DNA of 34,580 nucleotides from an uncultured Gammaproteobacteria bacterium (GCA_903889815.1 CAISYX010000336.1:1-34580); one strand, 5' to 3'. Positions 17,596 through 26,139 are shown, counted from the first letter of the stretch. The notes: a model not told the origin generated them from the letters alone. Numbers and translations: made by a program.

Positions 17596-17614
17596 GGACG
17601 CCCGGCGGGCGTCC
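17596..17614. terminator. Hairpin between convergent genes, possible bidirectional terminator
   Basis: GGACGCCC (17596-17603) and GGGCGTCC (17607-17614) form a perfect 8-bp GC-rich stem with a three-base loop right after the 707-residue gene and touching the stop codon of the DUF3147 gene. No T-run follows on either strand, so termination strength is uncertain. Confidence 0.45.
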
Positions 17615-17961
17615 TAGAGAAGCCCAATGCCGAAGCGCCGCAGCAACAGCGCCCACAGCACGAAAAGAATCACGGTCAGCACGGCGCTGGCCCCCAGCGC
17701 CAGCCAGAAGCCCAGGCTGCGGTGCAGCCAGGGGAAGAGCAGGAACATCGGCAGGGTCGGAATCACGTACCAGAAGGTGTACCAGGCGTGATTCGAGATC
17801 TGTTCGACGGACTGCTTCTCCACCTGCATCCAGATCAGCACCAGAAAACTCACCAGCGGCAGCGCCGCAATCAACGCCCCCAGCTGGGCGTTGCGGCGGG
17901 CGATCTCGGACACCACCACCACCACGACCGCGGTGATCAGATACTTCATTGCCAGAAACAT
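17614..17961 (-). CDS. DUF3147-family small membrane protein
   Basis: 115 residues, nearly all hydrophobic, with about four membrane segments; the opening YLITAVVVVVVSEIARRNAQLGALIAALPLVSFL and the central ISNHAWYTFWYVIPTLPMF fit DUF3147. Function not known. The ATG at 17961 follows the ATPase stop by two bases (TGA-CC-ATG) and has GAGGAG seven to eight bases upstream within the ATPase gene, indicating translational coupling. Last gene of the leftward block. Confidence 0.8.
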   Translation of the reverse strand: MFLAMKYLITAVVVVVVSEIARRNAQLGALIAALPLVSFLVLIWMQVEKQSVEQISNHAWYTFWYVIPTLPMFLLFPWLHRSLGFWLALGASAVLTVILFVLWALLLRRFGIGLL

Positions 17962-17963
17962 GG

Positions 17964-20660
17964 TCACACTCCTCTGTCGGCCCACCAACGCAGACGAATC
18001 TGCTTCTCGATTTCCAGAACGACGAACATCAGCACCCCGATGCCCAGCACCATCAGCCCTTCATCCAGAGGCACCGGCGCCGTGCCGAAGACCCCCTGCA
18101 TGAACGGCAGATAGGTCAGCGCTCCCTGTGCCAGCAGCACAGCGATGATGGCCGTCCACAGCACGGGAGTACCCCGCAGCGCGCGCCATGTCAGCGAGGT
18201 GCCATAGAGATTGCGGATGAAGAACAGGTTGAAGATCTCCAGCACCACCAGTGTGTTGACGGCCAGCGTGCGGGCCAGCTCGACGGTCTGCCCCCGCTCG
18301 ATAGCGACGGCATAGATGCCGTATACGCCTACCAGAAACAGCAATGAGACGAAGCTGATCTGCCACACCAGCGCGGGCCCGATCAACGATTCGCCCCGGG
18401 CGCGGGGCGGGCGGCGCATGGTGTTCTCCTCGGTCGGCTCGAAGGCCAGCGTCAGCCCCAGCGCAATGGTGGTGACCAGGTTAACCCAGAGGATCTGCAC
18501 AGGCGTCACCGGAATGCTCATGCCCAACAGGATGGCCACCACGATGGTGATGCCTTCCCCAGCGTTGGTGGGAAGCTCCCAGCTGATCAGCTTGCGGATG
18601 TTGTCGTACACTGTGCGTCCCTCGCGCACAGCGACCACGATGGAGGCAAAATTGTCGTCAGCCAGCACCAGGTCAGCCGCTTCCCGGGCCGCTGCACTGC
18701 CCTTGCGGCCCATGGCGATACCGGCATCGGCGCGCTTCAGGGCCGGGGCATCGTTCACACCGTCGCCCGTCATCGCCACCGTCAGGCCATGGGATTGCAG
18801 CGCCATCACCAGACGCAGCTTGTTTTCAGGGCTGGTGCGGGCAAACACATCGCACTCCAGCACGGTGCTGGCCAAAGCCGCGTCGTCCAAGGTATCGAGC
18901 TTGGCGCCAGTGAGTACCGTGCCCGAATTCTGCAGACCAATCTGGCGGGCGATGGCGGAGGCGGTCAGCGCATGATCGCCGGTGATCATCTTCACGCGGA
19001 TGCCGGCGGTGTGACACTCGGCCACGGCCTGAATGGCCTCGGCGCGGGGCGGATCAATCAGACCCACCATGCCCAGCAGGCACAGCGTACCCTCCACATC
19101 GGCCAGGCTCAGGCCTGGATGCTGTGCGTCCAGCGTGAGGGTGGCGAAAGCGAGCACGCGCTGCCCCGCGCTGGCCACGGTGTCGGCCTGCACGCGCCAG
19201 AATTCGGTATTCAGTGGCTCCTCGCCCTGCGGACCGCGTTGCGTGCGGCACATGGACAGCAGGCGCTCCGGCGCCCCCTTCACGTAGACTACGGATTGCG
19301 TGTCCTGCGCATGTCGGGTGGCCATGAAACGCTGGCGTGAGTCGAAGGGAATGAGCGCCTGGCGTGCCATGTCCTGCGTGTCGGCAGCGATGCCGCACTT
19401 GCCGGCAAAGGCCAGCAGCGCCCCCTCCATGGGGTCGCCATGGACGCCCCACACGCCTTTTGTTTCTTGCAGCGTTGCGTCATTGCAATGTGCTGCCGCC
19501 CGGGCCAGAGCCTGCAAATGCGGCTGTGCAGCCGCTTCCAGCGCTTGCTCGCCTTCGCGCACCGCGCCGGCCGGTGTATACCCGTCCCCCTCTACCTTCA
19601 ATGTCTTCGGCCCGATCAGCACGGTGGCCACCAGCATCTTGTTGCGGGTCAGTGTGCCCGTCTTGTCCGTGCAGATGACCGAGACCGAACCGATGGTCTC
19701 GATGGCCGGCAGCCGACGCACGATGGCATTGCGCTTCGCCATGGTCCGCACCCCGATTGCCAGGGTAATGGTGAGAACGGCGGGCAGGCCTTCCGGGATG
19801 ACCGAGACCGCGAAGCCAACCATGACCATGAAGATCTCGTCGAAGGCGAAGTCGGCTACCCAGTAACCGTAGGCCATCAGCAGCGCTGACATGACCAGAA
19901 TCACCAGCGTCAGCCAGCGGGAGAACACCGCCATCTGCTCCACCAGCGGCGTGCTGATCTGCGCCACTGTCGAGAGCATGCCGCTGATGCGGCCCACCTG
20001 CGTCCGGACGCCAGTCGCGACCACCACCCCGCGCGCCTGGCCCGTGGCGATCAGGGTGCCCGAGAACACCATGTCCAGGCGGTCGCCCAGCGGGGCAGCC
20101 TGCGCCACGGTGGCCAGTGACTTTTCGACGGGCACCGACTCGCCGGTCAGGATAGATTCCTGCACGCTCAGGCTGGAAGTCTCGAGCAAGCGCAGATCGG
20201 CTGGCACCTTGTCGCCCGCCTCGAGCAGCACGATGTCCCCCGGCACCAGGGCTTCGCCGAGCACGGTCTGGCGCTGACCATCACGCAACACTGCCGCATG
20301 GGGCGACAGCATGTCGCGAATGGCTTCCATCGCCTGTTCCGCCTTGCCTTCCTGGAGATGTCCGATGATGGCATTGGCGACCACCACTATCAGGATGACG
20401 ATGGTGTCTACCCAGTGCCCGAGCAGCCCCGTGACGAACGCGGCGCTCAGCAGCACATAGATCAGAATGTTGTGGAATTGCTGCAGGAAGCGGACGACGG
20501 GAGAGGTGCGACGCGGCTCGGGCAGGCGATTCGGCCCAAAGGTGGCCAGCCGCTGCTGTGCCTGGGCAGAGCTCAGGCCGGCAGCGGTGGTGTCGGCAGC
20601 CAGCAGCGCGTCCTCAGGCGAGAGCGTATGCCACTGGTCAGACTGACCTTCCTGCGTCAG
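17964..20660 (-). CDS. P-type (type II) cation-transporting ATPase, apparent CTG start
   Basis: About 898 residues if started at CTG 20660. Order: cation-ATPase N domain (WHTLSPEDALLAADTTAAGL), TM1-2, actuator with TGES, TM4 PEGLPAVLT, phosphorylation loop DKTGTLTRNKM (Asp332), hinge TGDGVNDAPALKRADAG, C-terminal transmembrane bundle. Related to Ca2+-type pumps, but TM6 reads WVNLVTTIALGL where SERCA/PMR1 pumps have Asp after VT, so the ion is uncertain. No ATG, GTG or TTG lies in frame between the upstream stop and GTG 20456, which would start inside TM1 and lose the N domain. The CTG overlaps the stop of the NHL gene (CTGA), implying coupling. Confidence 0.88.
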   Translation of the reverse strand: MTQEGQSDQWHTLSPEDALLAADTTAAGLSSAQAQQRLATFGPNRLPEPRRTSPVVRFLQQFHNILIYVLLSAAFVTGLLGHWVDTIVILIVVVANAIIGHLQEGKAEQAMEAIRDMLSPHAAVLRDGQRQTVLGEALVPGDIVLLEAGDKVPADLRLLETSSLSVQESILTGESVPVEKSLATVAQAAPLGDRLDMVFSGTLIATGQARGVVVATGVRTQVGRISGMLSTVAQISTPLVEQMAVFSRWLTLVILVMSALLMAYGYWVADFAFDEIFMVMVGFAVSVIPEGLPAVLTITLAIGVRTMAKRNAIVRRLPAIETIGSVSVICTDKTGTLTRNKMLVATVLIGPKTLKVEGDGYTPAGAVREGEQALEAAAQPHLQALARAAAHCNDATLQETKGVWGVHGDPMEGALLAFAGKCGIAADTQDMARQALIPFDSRQRFMATRHAQDTQSVVYVKGAPERLLSMCRTQRGPQGEEPLNTEFWRVQADTVASAGQRVLAFATLTLDAQHPGLSLADVEGTLCLLGMVGLIDPPRAEAIQAVAECHTAGIRVKMITGDHALTASAIARQIGLQNSGTVLTGAKLDTLDDAALASTVLECDVFARTSPENKLRLVMALQSHGLTVAMTGDGVNDAPALKRADAGIAMGRKGSAAAREAADLVLADDNFASIVVAVREGRTVYDNIRKLISWELPTNAGEGITIVVAILLGMSIPVTPVQILWVNLVTTIALGLTLAFEPTEENTMRRPPRARGESLIGPALVWQISFVSLLFLVGVYGIYAVAIERGQTVELARTLAVNTLVVLEIFNLFFIRNLYGTSLTWRALRGTPVLWTAIIAVLLAQGALTYLPFMQGVFGTAPVPLDEGLMVLGIGVLMFVVLEIEKQIRLRWWADRGV

Positions 20661-21622
20661 GGTTGTTTCGCGAATTTCTGCACTCGTCGGTTGATGACAT
20701 CGGCGATCCAGGCATTCCCGGCGGCATCCAGCGTCAGCGCATGGGCTTCGCCGAACTGGCCGTTGCCCGTGCCGGGGCTGCCGATGGAGCCCAGCACGTT
20801 GCCTTCCGAGTCTACCCGCGCCAGCTCGCCGTCGAAACCCGTGGTCATGTAAAGATAGCCGTCAGAGTGCAGGAACAGGGCGCACACCATGGCGTCGAAA
20901 CGCCACTCCCGCAGCAGCGTGCCAGCGGTGTCGAAACGCTGGATGCGCATGTTTTCGCGGTCGGCCACGTGCAGGATGTCATTGGCGTCGATCTCGATGG
21001 CGTGGGCCGCCACGAACTGGCCGGGCCCATAGCCACGGGTGCCCCATTGCGCGATGAACTCGCCCGTGGGGCTGAACTTGAGCACCCTGGGTACCTGACC
21101 GCCATGGCCCTGGGCCACGTAGATATTGCCGGCAGAATCCAGCGCCACATCATTCGGCTCGCTGAACAGATGCTGCCCTGCCGCCTCGTTCCATTCCCCC
21201 GCCTGGCCTTTTGTGCCCAGAGTCATCAGCACCTGACCGTCACTGTCGAGCTTCAGGACCACATGATCGTTGACATCAGTCACCCAGAGGTGATTCTCGG
21301 CGTCGATGTGCAGGCCATGGGCCCGGGCCAGCAGATTCTCGGCCCCAAAGCCGCGAATGAAACGCCCGTCGGGCGCAAACTCCAGAAAGGGCTGCGGGTC
21401 ACGGCTGAGCACGATCAGGGTGTTGTCGGTGGTCATGGCCACACCGGCATAGGACGCCGGCTCCAGAGTCGCCGGCAGCGTCAGCGCTTCGGCAAAGGGA
21501 ATCGGCGTGTAGTCCTGCAGCGTCCAGGCCCGCAGCGGCAGCAGCGGACGGATGGGCCGCTGGGCCCAGGCGTGGGAGGAGGTCAAAAGCAGGATCAGGC
21601 AGGTGATGGTCAAAGTACGCAT
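20657..21622 (-). CDS. Secreted NHL-repeat beta-propeller protein
   Basis: 321 residues with signal peptide MRTLTITCLILLLTSSHAWA and several NHL-type repeats: AHGLHIDAENHLWVTDVNDHVVLK, EPNDVALDSAGNIYVAQG, AHAIEIDANDILHVADREN, and a final AHALTLDAAGNAWIADVINR. Probably a six-bladed propeller in the periplasm, of the type seen in peptidylglycine-lyase-like domains. Ligand or enzyme activity unknown. ATG 21622 chosen for the signal peptide and GGAG seven bases upstream. Its TGA overlaps the ATPase start. Confidence 0.82.
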   Translation of the reverse strand: MRTLTITCLILLLTSSHAWAQRPIRPLLPLRAWTLQDYTPIPFAEALTLPATLEPASYAGVAMTTDNTLIVLSRDPQPFLEFAPDGRFIRGFGAENLLARAHGLHIDAENHLWVTDVNDHVVLKLDSDGQVLMTLGTKGQAGEWNEAAGQHLFSEPNDVALDSAGNIYVAQGHGGQVPRVLKFSPTGEFIAQWGTRGYGPGQFVAAHAIEIDANDILHVADRENMRIQRFDTAGTLLREWRFDAMVCALFLHSDGYLYMTTGFDGELARVDSEGNVLGSIGSPGTGNGQFGEAHALTLDAAGNAWIADVINRRVQKFAKQP

Positions 21623-21662
21623 GGTCGCTCTCCGGCGGGCTATTGTTGTTGTTGGCAAAGTA

Positions 21663-21678
21663 CGCCTGTACGCAGGCG
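21663..21678. other. Hairpin between the mini-ORF and the NHL gene
   Basis: CGCCTG and CAGGCG form a perfect 6-bp stem around a four-base loop, 10 bases after the mini-ORF stop and 40 bases before the NHL start. Only a short TTT follows on the minus strand, so it may be a weak attenuator or an mRNA-processing structure rather than a terminator. Confidence 0.4.
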
Positions 21679-21688
21679 CCAGCAACCC

Positions 21689-21769
21689 TTACCGCGGGAA
21701 GCACTCGAATGCGGGCAATTCAACGAAGGCGTTGGCGATCACGCCAGCCATTGCGAGCCAGTGCCTCAT
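21689..21769 (-). CDS. 26-residue mini-ORF with strong ribosome-binding site
   Basis: Starts MRHWLAMAGVIANAF and ends with key residues Glu-Cys-Phe-Pro-Arg. AAAGGAG lies nine bases before this ATG, the best Shine-Dalgarno in the block. A minimal frame ATG-GAA-TGA sits between the two, its TGA overlapping this ATG. It lies in the 218-base gap between the TonB-dependent receptor and the NHL gene, same strand, with a hairpin just after its stop. It could be a leader peptide, a tiny membrane peptide or a precursor peptide; no family recognised. Confidence 0.4.
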   Translation of the reverse strand: MRHWLAMAGVIANAFVELPAFECFPR

Positions 21770-21839
21770 TCCATTGTTCTCCTTTTGCACGAATTGGAAC
21801 CTTGCGCGGAGAATACGCGAGGCCCCCGGAGTGGCGACA

Positions 21840-23984
21840 CTAGAATGTGCCGCGCACCTTGAACGCTACCTGCATGCCCGTAGTGGAGCAGTTGTTTTCG
21901 ATTTCCTTGAGGATACCGTCGCGCATGTAGCCATCGTAGCGGCGGCGCATCGCACAGGCTTCGAAGTCAGCCAGGTTGCTGCCTTCCAGTCGGTAGGTCA
22001 GCCCTGCAAAGCCCACCATCTCCACGAAGGCGCTGAGGTTGGTCGGGATGATCCAGGTAAAGCGGCTGTCGTTCTCGTAGATGTAGCGGCCGTCATGCGC
22101 CCGGCCGTTGTAGGTCACGCCATAGCTCATGTTCCAGGCCGGCAGGTCGTGCCGGTACGTCACGCGCAGAGAGCCACGGTCATACGGGGGGAAGCGATGC
22201 GAGTAAGGCACGAAGGGGTCGTCTTCAAACTTCGCACTCTGCATGGTCAGCGAGGCGGTCACCAGCGCCTGCGGCAGACCCAGGAAGCCCAGCCGCAGAC
22301 TGGCATTGCTGATCAGACCGTAAGCCACCGCCGGGCCGATATTGCCATTGGTGGACTGCAGATTCTTGACAGACGGCGAGATGTCGATCTTGCCGATCTT
22401 GTTGTCCCAGTCGTAATAGAACAGCCGTGTGTTGAGCGTGCCGGCATCGCTGGGCAGACGGTAATCCAGTGTCAGTTCGGCACGCAGGCTTTCTTCCGGC
22501 TCCAGGGTCGGGTTGCCCGCCACCGTATCCCGGTCAATGTCACGTTCATCGATGGTGCGCGAGAAGTCCGCAAAGGTCAGTTGCGAGACGAAGCGTTCCA
22601 GAGTGCCGCGCACCTGCAGCGTGCTGCTCAGGTCGTAGCGCATATCCAGCTTCGGTTTGACGAAATTGAAATCGCGCTTGTTGTTCACATCGCCCGTCTG
22701 GGATATCTCGGAGAATTCTGCCACCAGCGTGCTTTCAAGCGTCATGCGCGGATTGATCTGCCAGGTGTGCACCGCGAAGGGCTCGTAGCGGATTTCCTCG
22801 ACAGTCCCGAAGGCATTGGGCAGCACCACCGGCGTCAGGCCGCCGTATTCGGCCACGCCCGGGGCAGCCGTGCGCACGCCCTGCCGCAGGCCGGAGTCCT
22901 GCGTGGTCAGCGCACGCTCAACGCCCATCTCCACGCCCTGTCCTTCCGCCATGTTGAAGGTGTAAGAGCCGCGCACGATTTTTTCCTGATACACACTGCT
23001 GGTGTCCAGAAACAGATTCTTCACGCCGACATCCGTGGGCGAAGTGGCACGGTAGCGTTCACGCGTGGACTGATTGTCACGCTCGTTCACGATGAACAGC
23101 CCCTTCAGGCGGCTGCCGCTGGCATAGCGATGTTCGTAGTCGCCGCCCACTTCCCAATTGGTGGAGGTGGCAGGAATGGTCTCGCGTTCGTAATAGGTGT
23201 TGACCGGCCTGGCGCGCTGATCGACATAGGTGCGCAGCAGTTTCACGGGCGGGTCCTGCTCGCCGTAGAGCGCGTTGAAAGTCACGCTGTCGTTCGGCGT
23301 CAGCGCATAACCCAGCGTCGTGTTGAAGGTGTAGTTGGTCTGATCGCGGTAGCGGTCGGCGTCGATGGTCTCGTTGGGCGAAAAGTCGCCCAGAATGCTG
23401 GTCTCGAAACTTTCCAGGTGCTCGTAGGCGCTTACAGCTTGGCCGCTGAACAGATAGTTCAGGCGGCCGCGCTCGCCGCTCAGCGAGAGCGAGCCCCCGG
23501 GGTTCACCTTGCCGTCGCTGTACTGCGTCACGTTGATTTCGCTGGACAGGCTGCTGCTGGGCAGCGCTTCCAGCAGCACTATGTTGACGATCTGATTGCT
23601 GTTCTGCACATCCAGATCACTGGACGATCCGCGGATGATTTCGATGCGGGCGACCTGACCGGCGGGGATGCGCGCCAGCTGGCTGCGCGCTTCGTTGGCC
23701 TTGCCGGCCATGCGCTTGCCGTCGATGAGAATCTGCGACGTTGCCCCCAGGCCCCGGTTGCCATCGCTGGACACCGACGACACGTTGGTGGCCTGCAGAA
23801 TCATTTCGATGCCGGGCACACGATCCAGCATGTCATTCACCGTCAGCGCGCCGGAGCCCTGAAAGAATTCGGCGCCGTAGGTCACGGTGGAGTCGGTTTC
23901 CGGCGTCTGGGCCAGCGTGGTGGAAATGGCCGTGGTGAGGCAGAGTGCAGTGGTGAAGGTGTGCAGACGGGTAGCACGACGCAT
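21840..23984 (-). CDS. TonB-dependent outer-membrane receptor
   Basis: 714 residues. Signal peptide MRRATRLHTFTTALCLTTAI ending TLAQ; plug domain from about residue 30 with LTVNDMLDRVPGIEM, ILIDGKRM and VARIEIIRGSSSDLD; then a 22-strand-type barrel rich in aromatic strands, ending MQVAFKVRGTF with the terminal Phe. It imports a ligand by TonB energy; the ligand cannot be read. Start at 23984 has CAGGAG five bases upstream; an ATG 13 codons earlier has no such site. Divergent from the MarR gene across a palindrome. Confidence 0.9.
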   Translation of the reverse strand: MRRATRLHTFTTALCLTTAISTTLAQTPETDSTVTYGAEFFQGSGALTVNDMLDRVPGIEMILQATNVSSVSSDGNRGLGATSQILIDGKRMAGKANEARSQLARIPAGQVARIEIIRGSSSDLDVQNSNQIVNIVLLEALPSSSLSSEINVTQYSDGKVNPGGSLSLSGERGRLNYLFSGQAVSAYEHLESFETSILGDFSPNETIDADRYRDQTNYTFNTTLGYALTPNDSVTFNALYGEQDPPVKLLRTYVDQRARPVNTYYERETIPATSTNWEVGGDYEHRYASGSRLKGLFIVNERDNQSTRERYRATSPTDVGVKNLFLDTSSVYQEKIVRGSYTFNMAEGQGVEMGVERALTTQDSGLRQGVRTAAPGVAEYGGLTPVVLPNAFGTVEEIRYEPFAVHTWQINPRMTLESTLVAEFSEISQTGDVNNKRDFNFVKPKLDMRYDLSSTLQVRGTLERFVSQLTFADFSRTIDERDIDRDTVAGNPTLEPEESLRAELTLDYRLPSDAGTLNTRLFYYDWDNKIGKIDISPSVKNLQSTNGNIGPAVAYGLISNASLRLGFLGLPQALVTASLTMQSAKFEDDPFVPYSHRFPPYDRGSLRVTYRHDLPAWNMSYGVTYNGRAHDGRYIYENDSRFTWIIPTNLSAFVEMVGFAGLTYRLEGSNLADFEACAMRRRYDGYMRDGILKEIENNCSTTGMQVAFKVRGTF

Positions 23985-24043
23985 GGGAACTCCTGTGGGA
24001 CCGATAATTTTTGTTGGCCGCAACGCTACAGGGGTGCATTATG

Positions 24044-24057
24044 CGTGTATATACACG
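24044..24057. promoter_or_regulatory. Perfect 14-bp palindrome, likely MarR operator
   Basis: CGTGTATATACACG is fully self-complementary and sits in the 115-base gap between the divergent receptor and MarR genes, where an autoregulated MarR-family repressor would bind. It is not a LexA box (no CTG...CAG). Confidence 0.6.
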
Positions 24058-24099
24058 ATGTGTGTCTTTTTGTGACCAACTTCCGGGAGGTGACAGACC

Positions 24100-24570
24100 A
24101 TGAACGCTGAACAAAGCCACATGCAGCAGAACACCGAGTACACACCGGCAGACTCCCCCTGCAATCTGTTCCATCTGCGCCGTGCCGCCCGAGCGGTGAG
24201 CCGGCAGTATGGCGCCGTCATGAAGAGCACAGACGCGCAGGCTCCTCAGTTCAGCGTGTTGTTCATCCTTAGCCGCGCCGGCGCTCTGTCCATCACCGAA
24301 CTGGCCAGCAGGATGGGCATGGACCGTACGTCGATGAGCCGCAACCTGCTGCCGATGCAGGCGCACGGCCTAATCAGCGTGGGAGCAGAAGGGGCAGCGC
24401 GGGCGCGGGATGTGAGCATCACGGAGGCCGGCAGAGCGGCGCTGGCGGACCTGATGCCAATGTGGCGTCAGGCGCAGTCAGAGTTTGTGGAACACCTGGG
24501 CGAGGCCGACACCGCGTTGCTGATCAGCCTGCTGGAGCGGGTGGCGACGATTGACGCCCGACGCCAGTAG
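24100..24570 (+). CDS. MarR-family transcriptional regulator
   Basis: 156 residues. MarR layout: N-terminal dimer helix with CNLFHLRRAARAVSRQYG, winged helix (QFSVLFILSRAGALSITELA, MGMDRTSMSRNLLPM recognition helix) and wing (GARARDVSITEAGRAAL). GGGAGGT lies nine bases before the ATG. The single N-terminal Cys is in the position used by some redox-sensing MarR proteins, but this is only a hint. Likely regulates itself and the divergent TonB-receptor block. Confidence 0.9.
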   Translation: MNAEQSHMQQNTEYTPADSPCNLFHLRRAARAVSRQYGAVMKSTDAQAPQFSVLFILSRAGALSITELASRMGMDRTSMSRNLLPMQAHGLISVGAEGAARARDVSITEAGRAALADLMPMWRQAQSEFVEHLGEADTALLISLLERVATIDARRQ

Positions 24571-24635
24571 GCCGGCCATACTGGTGGCGGCAGGTTTGGA
24601 TTTCGACTCTGCCATGGATGCCTGGCGATCTGTGT

Positions 24636-25820
24636 CTATCGGCAGTAGTCACTCGTGGTGCCCGCCACGCCGTCCGCCGCCGGCAGGCTGCGCACGCGGG
24701 CCTTGTCCGCGGCAGGCAGGGCATCGAGCCAGCAGATGCCGTAGGGTTTGAGCTCTCCGGTCATGGTGGTGGTGGCGGGATTACGCGAGCGCAGGTCGTA
24801 GATGCCGAAATCCATGAACACATTGCCGGGCAGGCCAATCGCTGTGGCGATGGATTCTCCGGCGCTCACGGTGACTCCCGAAAGATTCGTCGTGGCACTG
24901 CTGGCGGAAGCTGCCGGGAGCGTGTCGGCGATGGCGGCAAACTTCGGAGACAGCGTCAGCAGATGGTCCATCCGCATCATCAGGCCACAGGGATGGATGA
25001 CATCGAACAGGTACTGCACGACGCCCTGCTCGATATACCTGGCGCCCCGCACCACACTGCCCGCGATGGGCGCATTAACGTTGATCTGACTGGTCTGCCC
25101 TGCACCATCCAGGCGGAAGCCACCGTGTGCCTTGTAGTCACCCCCGCGCGTCTGGCCCGGATAGAGAATCGACGTCACCTTGTTCAGATCCAGGGGCGCC
25201 TGCACCAGCGGGCTCGGGCAGTCGCCAGGCGTGCCGCTGGCCTGCCAGGCGCTGCCGTTGAAAAGCCAGGTCGTTGCAGTACCGGGTTGCCCCGCGCTGC
25301 TGTTCAACACATAAGGCGCCGCGCTGTAGTGCAGCACGCCGTCGGGGCCGCGATACCCCAGAAACAGTTCAAACTGACCGCTGACGCCGAGCTGGCCGGC
25401 ATACAGCGTCATGTCCGTGTCGGCTGCCAGAATCGCCTGCTGCTGGAACGGCAACAGTCCGCTCAACTGGCCGTTCCATTGCTCGAAGCCTCCATCGGTC
25501 CTGCGCATCAAGACGACGGCGCCGTCTTTTACCAGCATATAGAGATCCGCCGCCTGACCAATGTGCGACGCCTCAGGCCGCACCCTGCCGACAATGCGCA
25601 GCGCCTCGGTGGGCGCCACACTGCTGCGCCAGCTCGCCCCATTGTCGGTGGTGATGCCGATGGCAAAACGCGCATTGGTGACACCGCTGGCAGAGCCTGC
25701 AGGAGGGACGCGCGCGCCACCCAGTTCGGTGATGCCATTGCTCTGGGCAGCGGCAGCACTGCAGAAAAGGGCACCAGTCAATAGTGTTGTCAGCAGGTAA
25801 AGCAGTCGATAGCCGGCCAT
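24636..25820 (-). CDS. Secreted protein with degenerate M23-like C-terminal domain
   Basis: 394 residues with signal peptide ending SAAAAQS. The first half (about 45-190) has YMLVKDGAVVLMRRTDGGFEQW and LYAGQLGVSGQFELFLGYRG, a module seen in exported proteins of unknown role. The second half has KAHGGFRLD, INVNAPIAGSVVRGARYIEQG, FDVIHPCGLMMRMDHLL, resembling an M23 (LytM) fold with a HxxxxxD-like site and a later His, but the usual HxH is incomplete, so peptidase activity is doubtful. Convergent with marR, 65 bases between stops. Confidence 0.7.
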   Translation of the reverse strand: MAGYRLLYLLTTLLTGALFCSAAAAQSNGITELGGARVPPAGSASGVTNARFAIGITTDNGASWRSSVAPTEALRIVGRVRPEASHIGQAADLYMLVKDGAVVLMRRTDGGFEQWNGQLSGLLPFQQQAILAADTDMTLYAGQLGVSGQFELFLGYRGPDGVLHYSAAPYVLNSSAGQPGTATTWLFNGSAWQASGTPGDCPSPLVQAPLDLNKVTSILYPGQTRGGDYKAHGGFRLDGAGQTSQINVNAPIAGSVVRGARYIEQGVVQYLFDVIHPCGLMMRMDHLLTLSPKFAAIADTLPAASASSATTNLSGVTVSAGESIATAIGLPGNVFMDFGIYDLRSRNPATTTMTGELKPYGICWLDALPAADKARVRSLPAADGVAGTTSDYCR

Positions 25821-25966
25821 TTCTTCAGTCTTCCGCTGTAAAAAGGTGAAACGTACGTGTCAGGCAGTTTTGAACCCGCGACATCGTCGCAGATCACAGG
25901 CCTCTTGTCGGCTGCTGCAACACAACCTGCAGACTTCGCGAGAATATTCTTCCAGAAACGCCGCCT

Positions 25967-26016
25967 TGTCCGGCACTGTCGAGTTTGAACATTCCGGGTT
26001 CTGGGGTGGCGAGCGC
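25967..26016 (+). repeat. 50-bp inverted copy of an internal DUF5916-gene segment
   Basis: Identical over 50 bases, starting TGTCCGGCACTGTCGAG and ending GGTGGCGAGCGC, to the reverse complement of 26702-26751. Sequence diverges abruptly at both ends. It encodes LSGTVEFEHSGFWGGER, the same strand of the barrel protein. Confidence 0.95.
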
Positions 26017-26043
26017 CTTTGTCTTCAATTCACTATGGTTCAC
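26017..26043 (-). pseudogene. Start of a HigA-type antitoxin gene, cut by the inverted repeat
   Basis: From GTG 26043 the frame reads MNHSELKTKALATPE, like the start of HigA/XRE-type antitoxins (about MxxxELKxKALANPEV). The last five or six residues already lie in the 50-bp repeat, after which the similarity stops and the DUF5916-derived sequence continues. The GTG overlaps the end of the upstream higB remnant by 11 bases, as in real higBA pairs. Confidence 0.5.
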
Positions 26044-26139
26044 GTTTTACCTCTTGCAAACGCTTCTGTGCCTTGCGCAATTCGTTGGCAGGAGTAAGCG
26101 CGGTCTTCTTGATGAAGCCATTTGCCGGCAGCGGTGAAC
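26033..26139 (-). pseudogene. C-terminal remnant of a HigB/Gp49-like (RelE-type) toxin
   Basis: The frame ending at the TAG at 26033 reads NGFIKKTALTPANELRKAQK followed by RLQEVKREP. This matches the conserved tail of Gp49-like HigB toxins, F-x-KKT-x-x-TP-x-x-E-x-x-x-A. Upstream of Asn-Gly-Phe the similarity ends within a few codons and no N-terminal half is present, so it is inactive debris. Confidence 0.55.

Noticed and set aside
24044..24057. Palindrome considered as a third LexA box
   Set aside because: It lacks the CTG...CAG ends; it is better explained as a MarR-type operator.
21552..24110. 852-codon plus-strand open frame opposite the TonB receptor
   Set aside because: Same reason: His/Ala/Val-rich antisense frame, and the receptor on the other strand has plug and barrel motifs.
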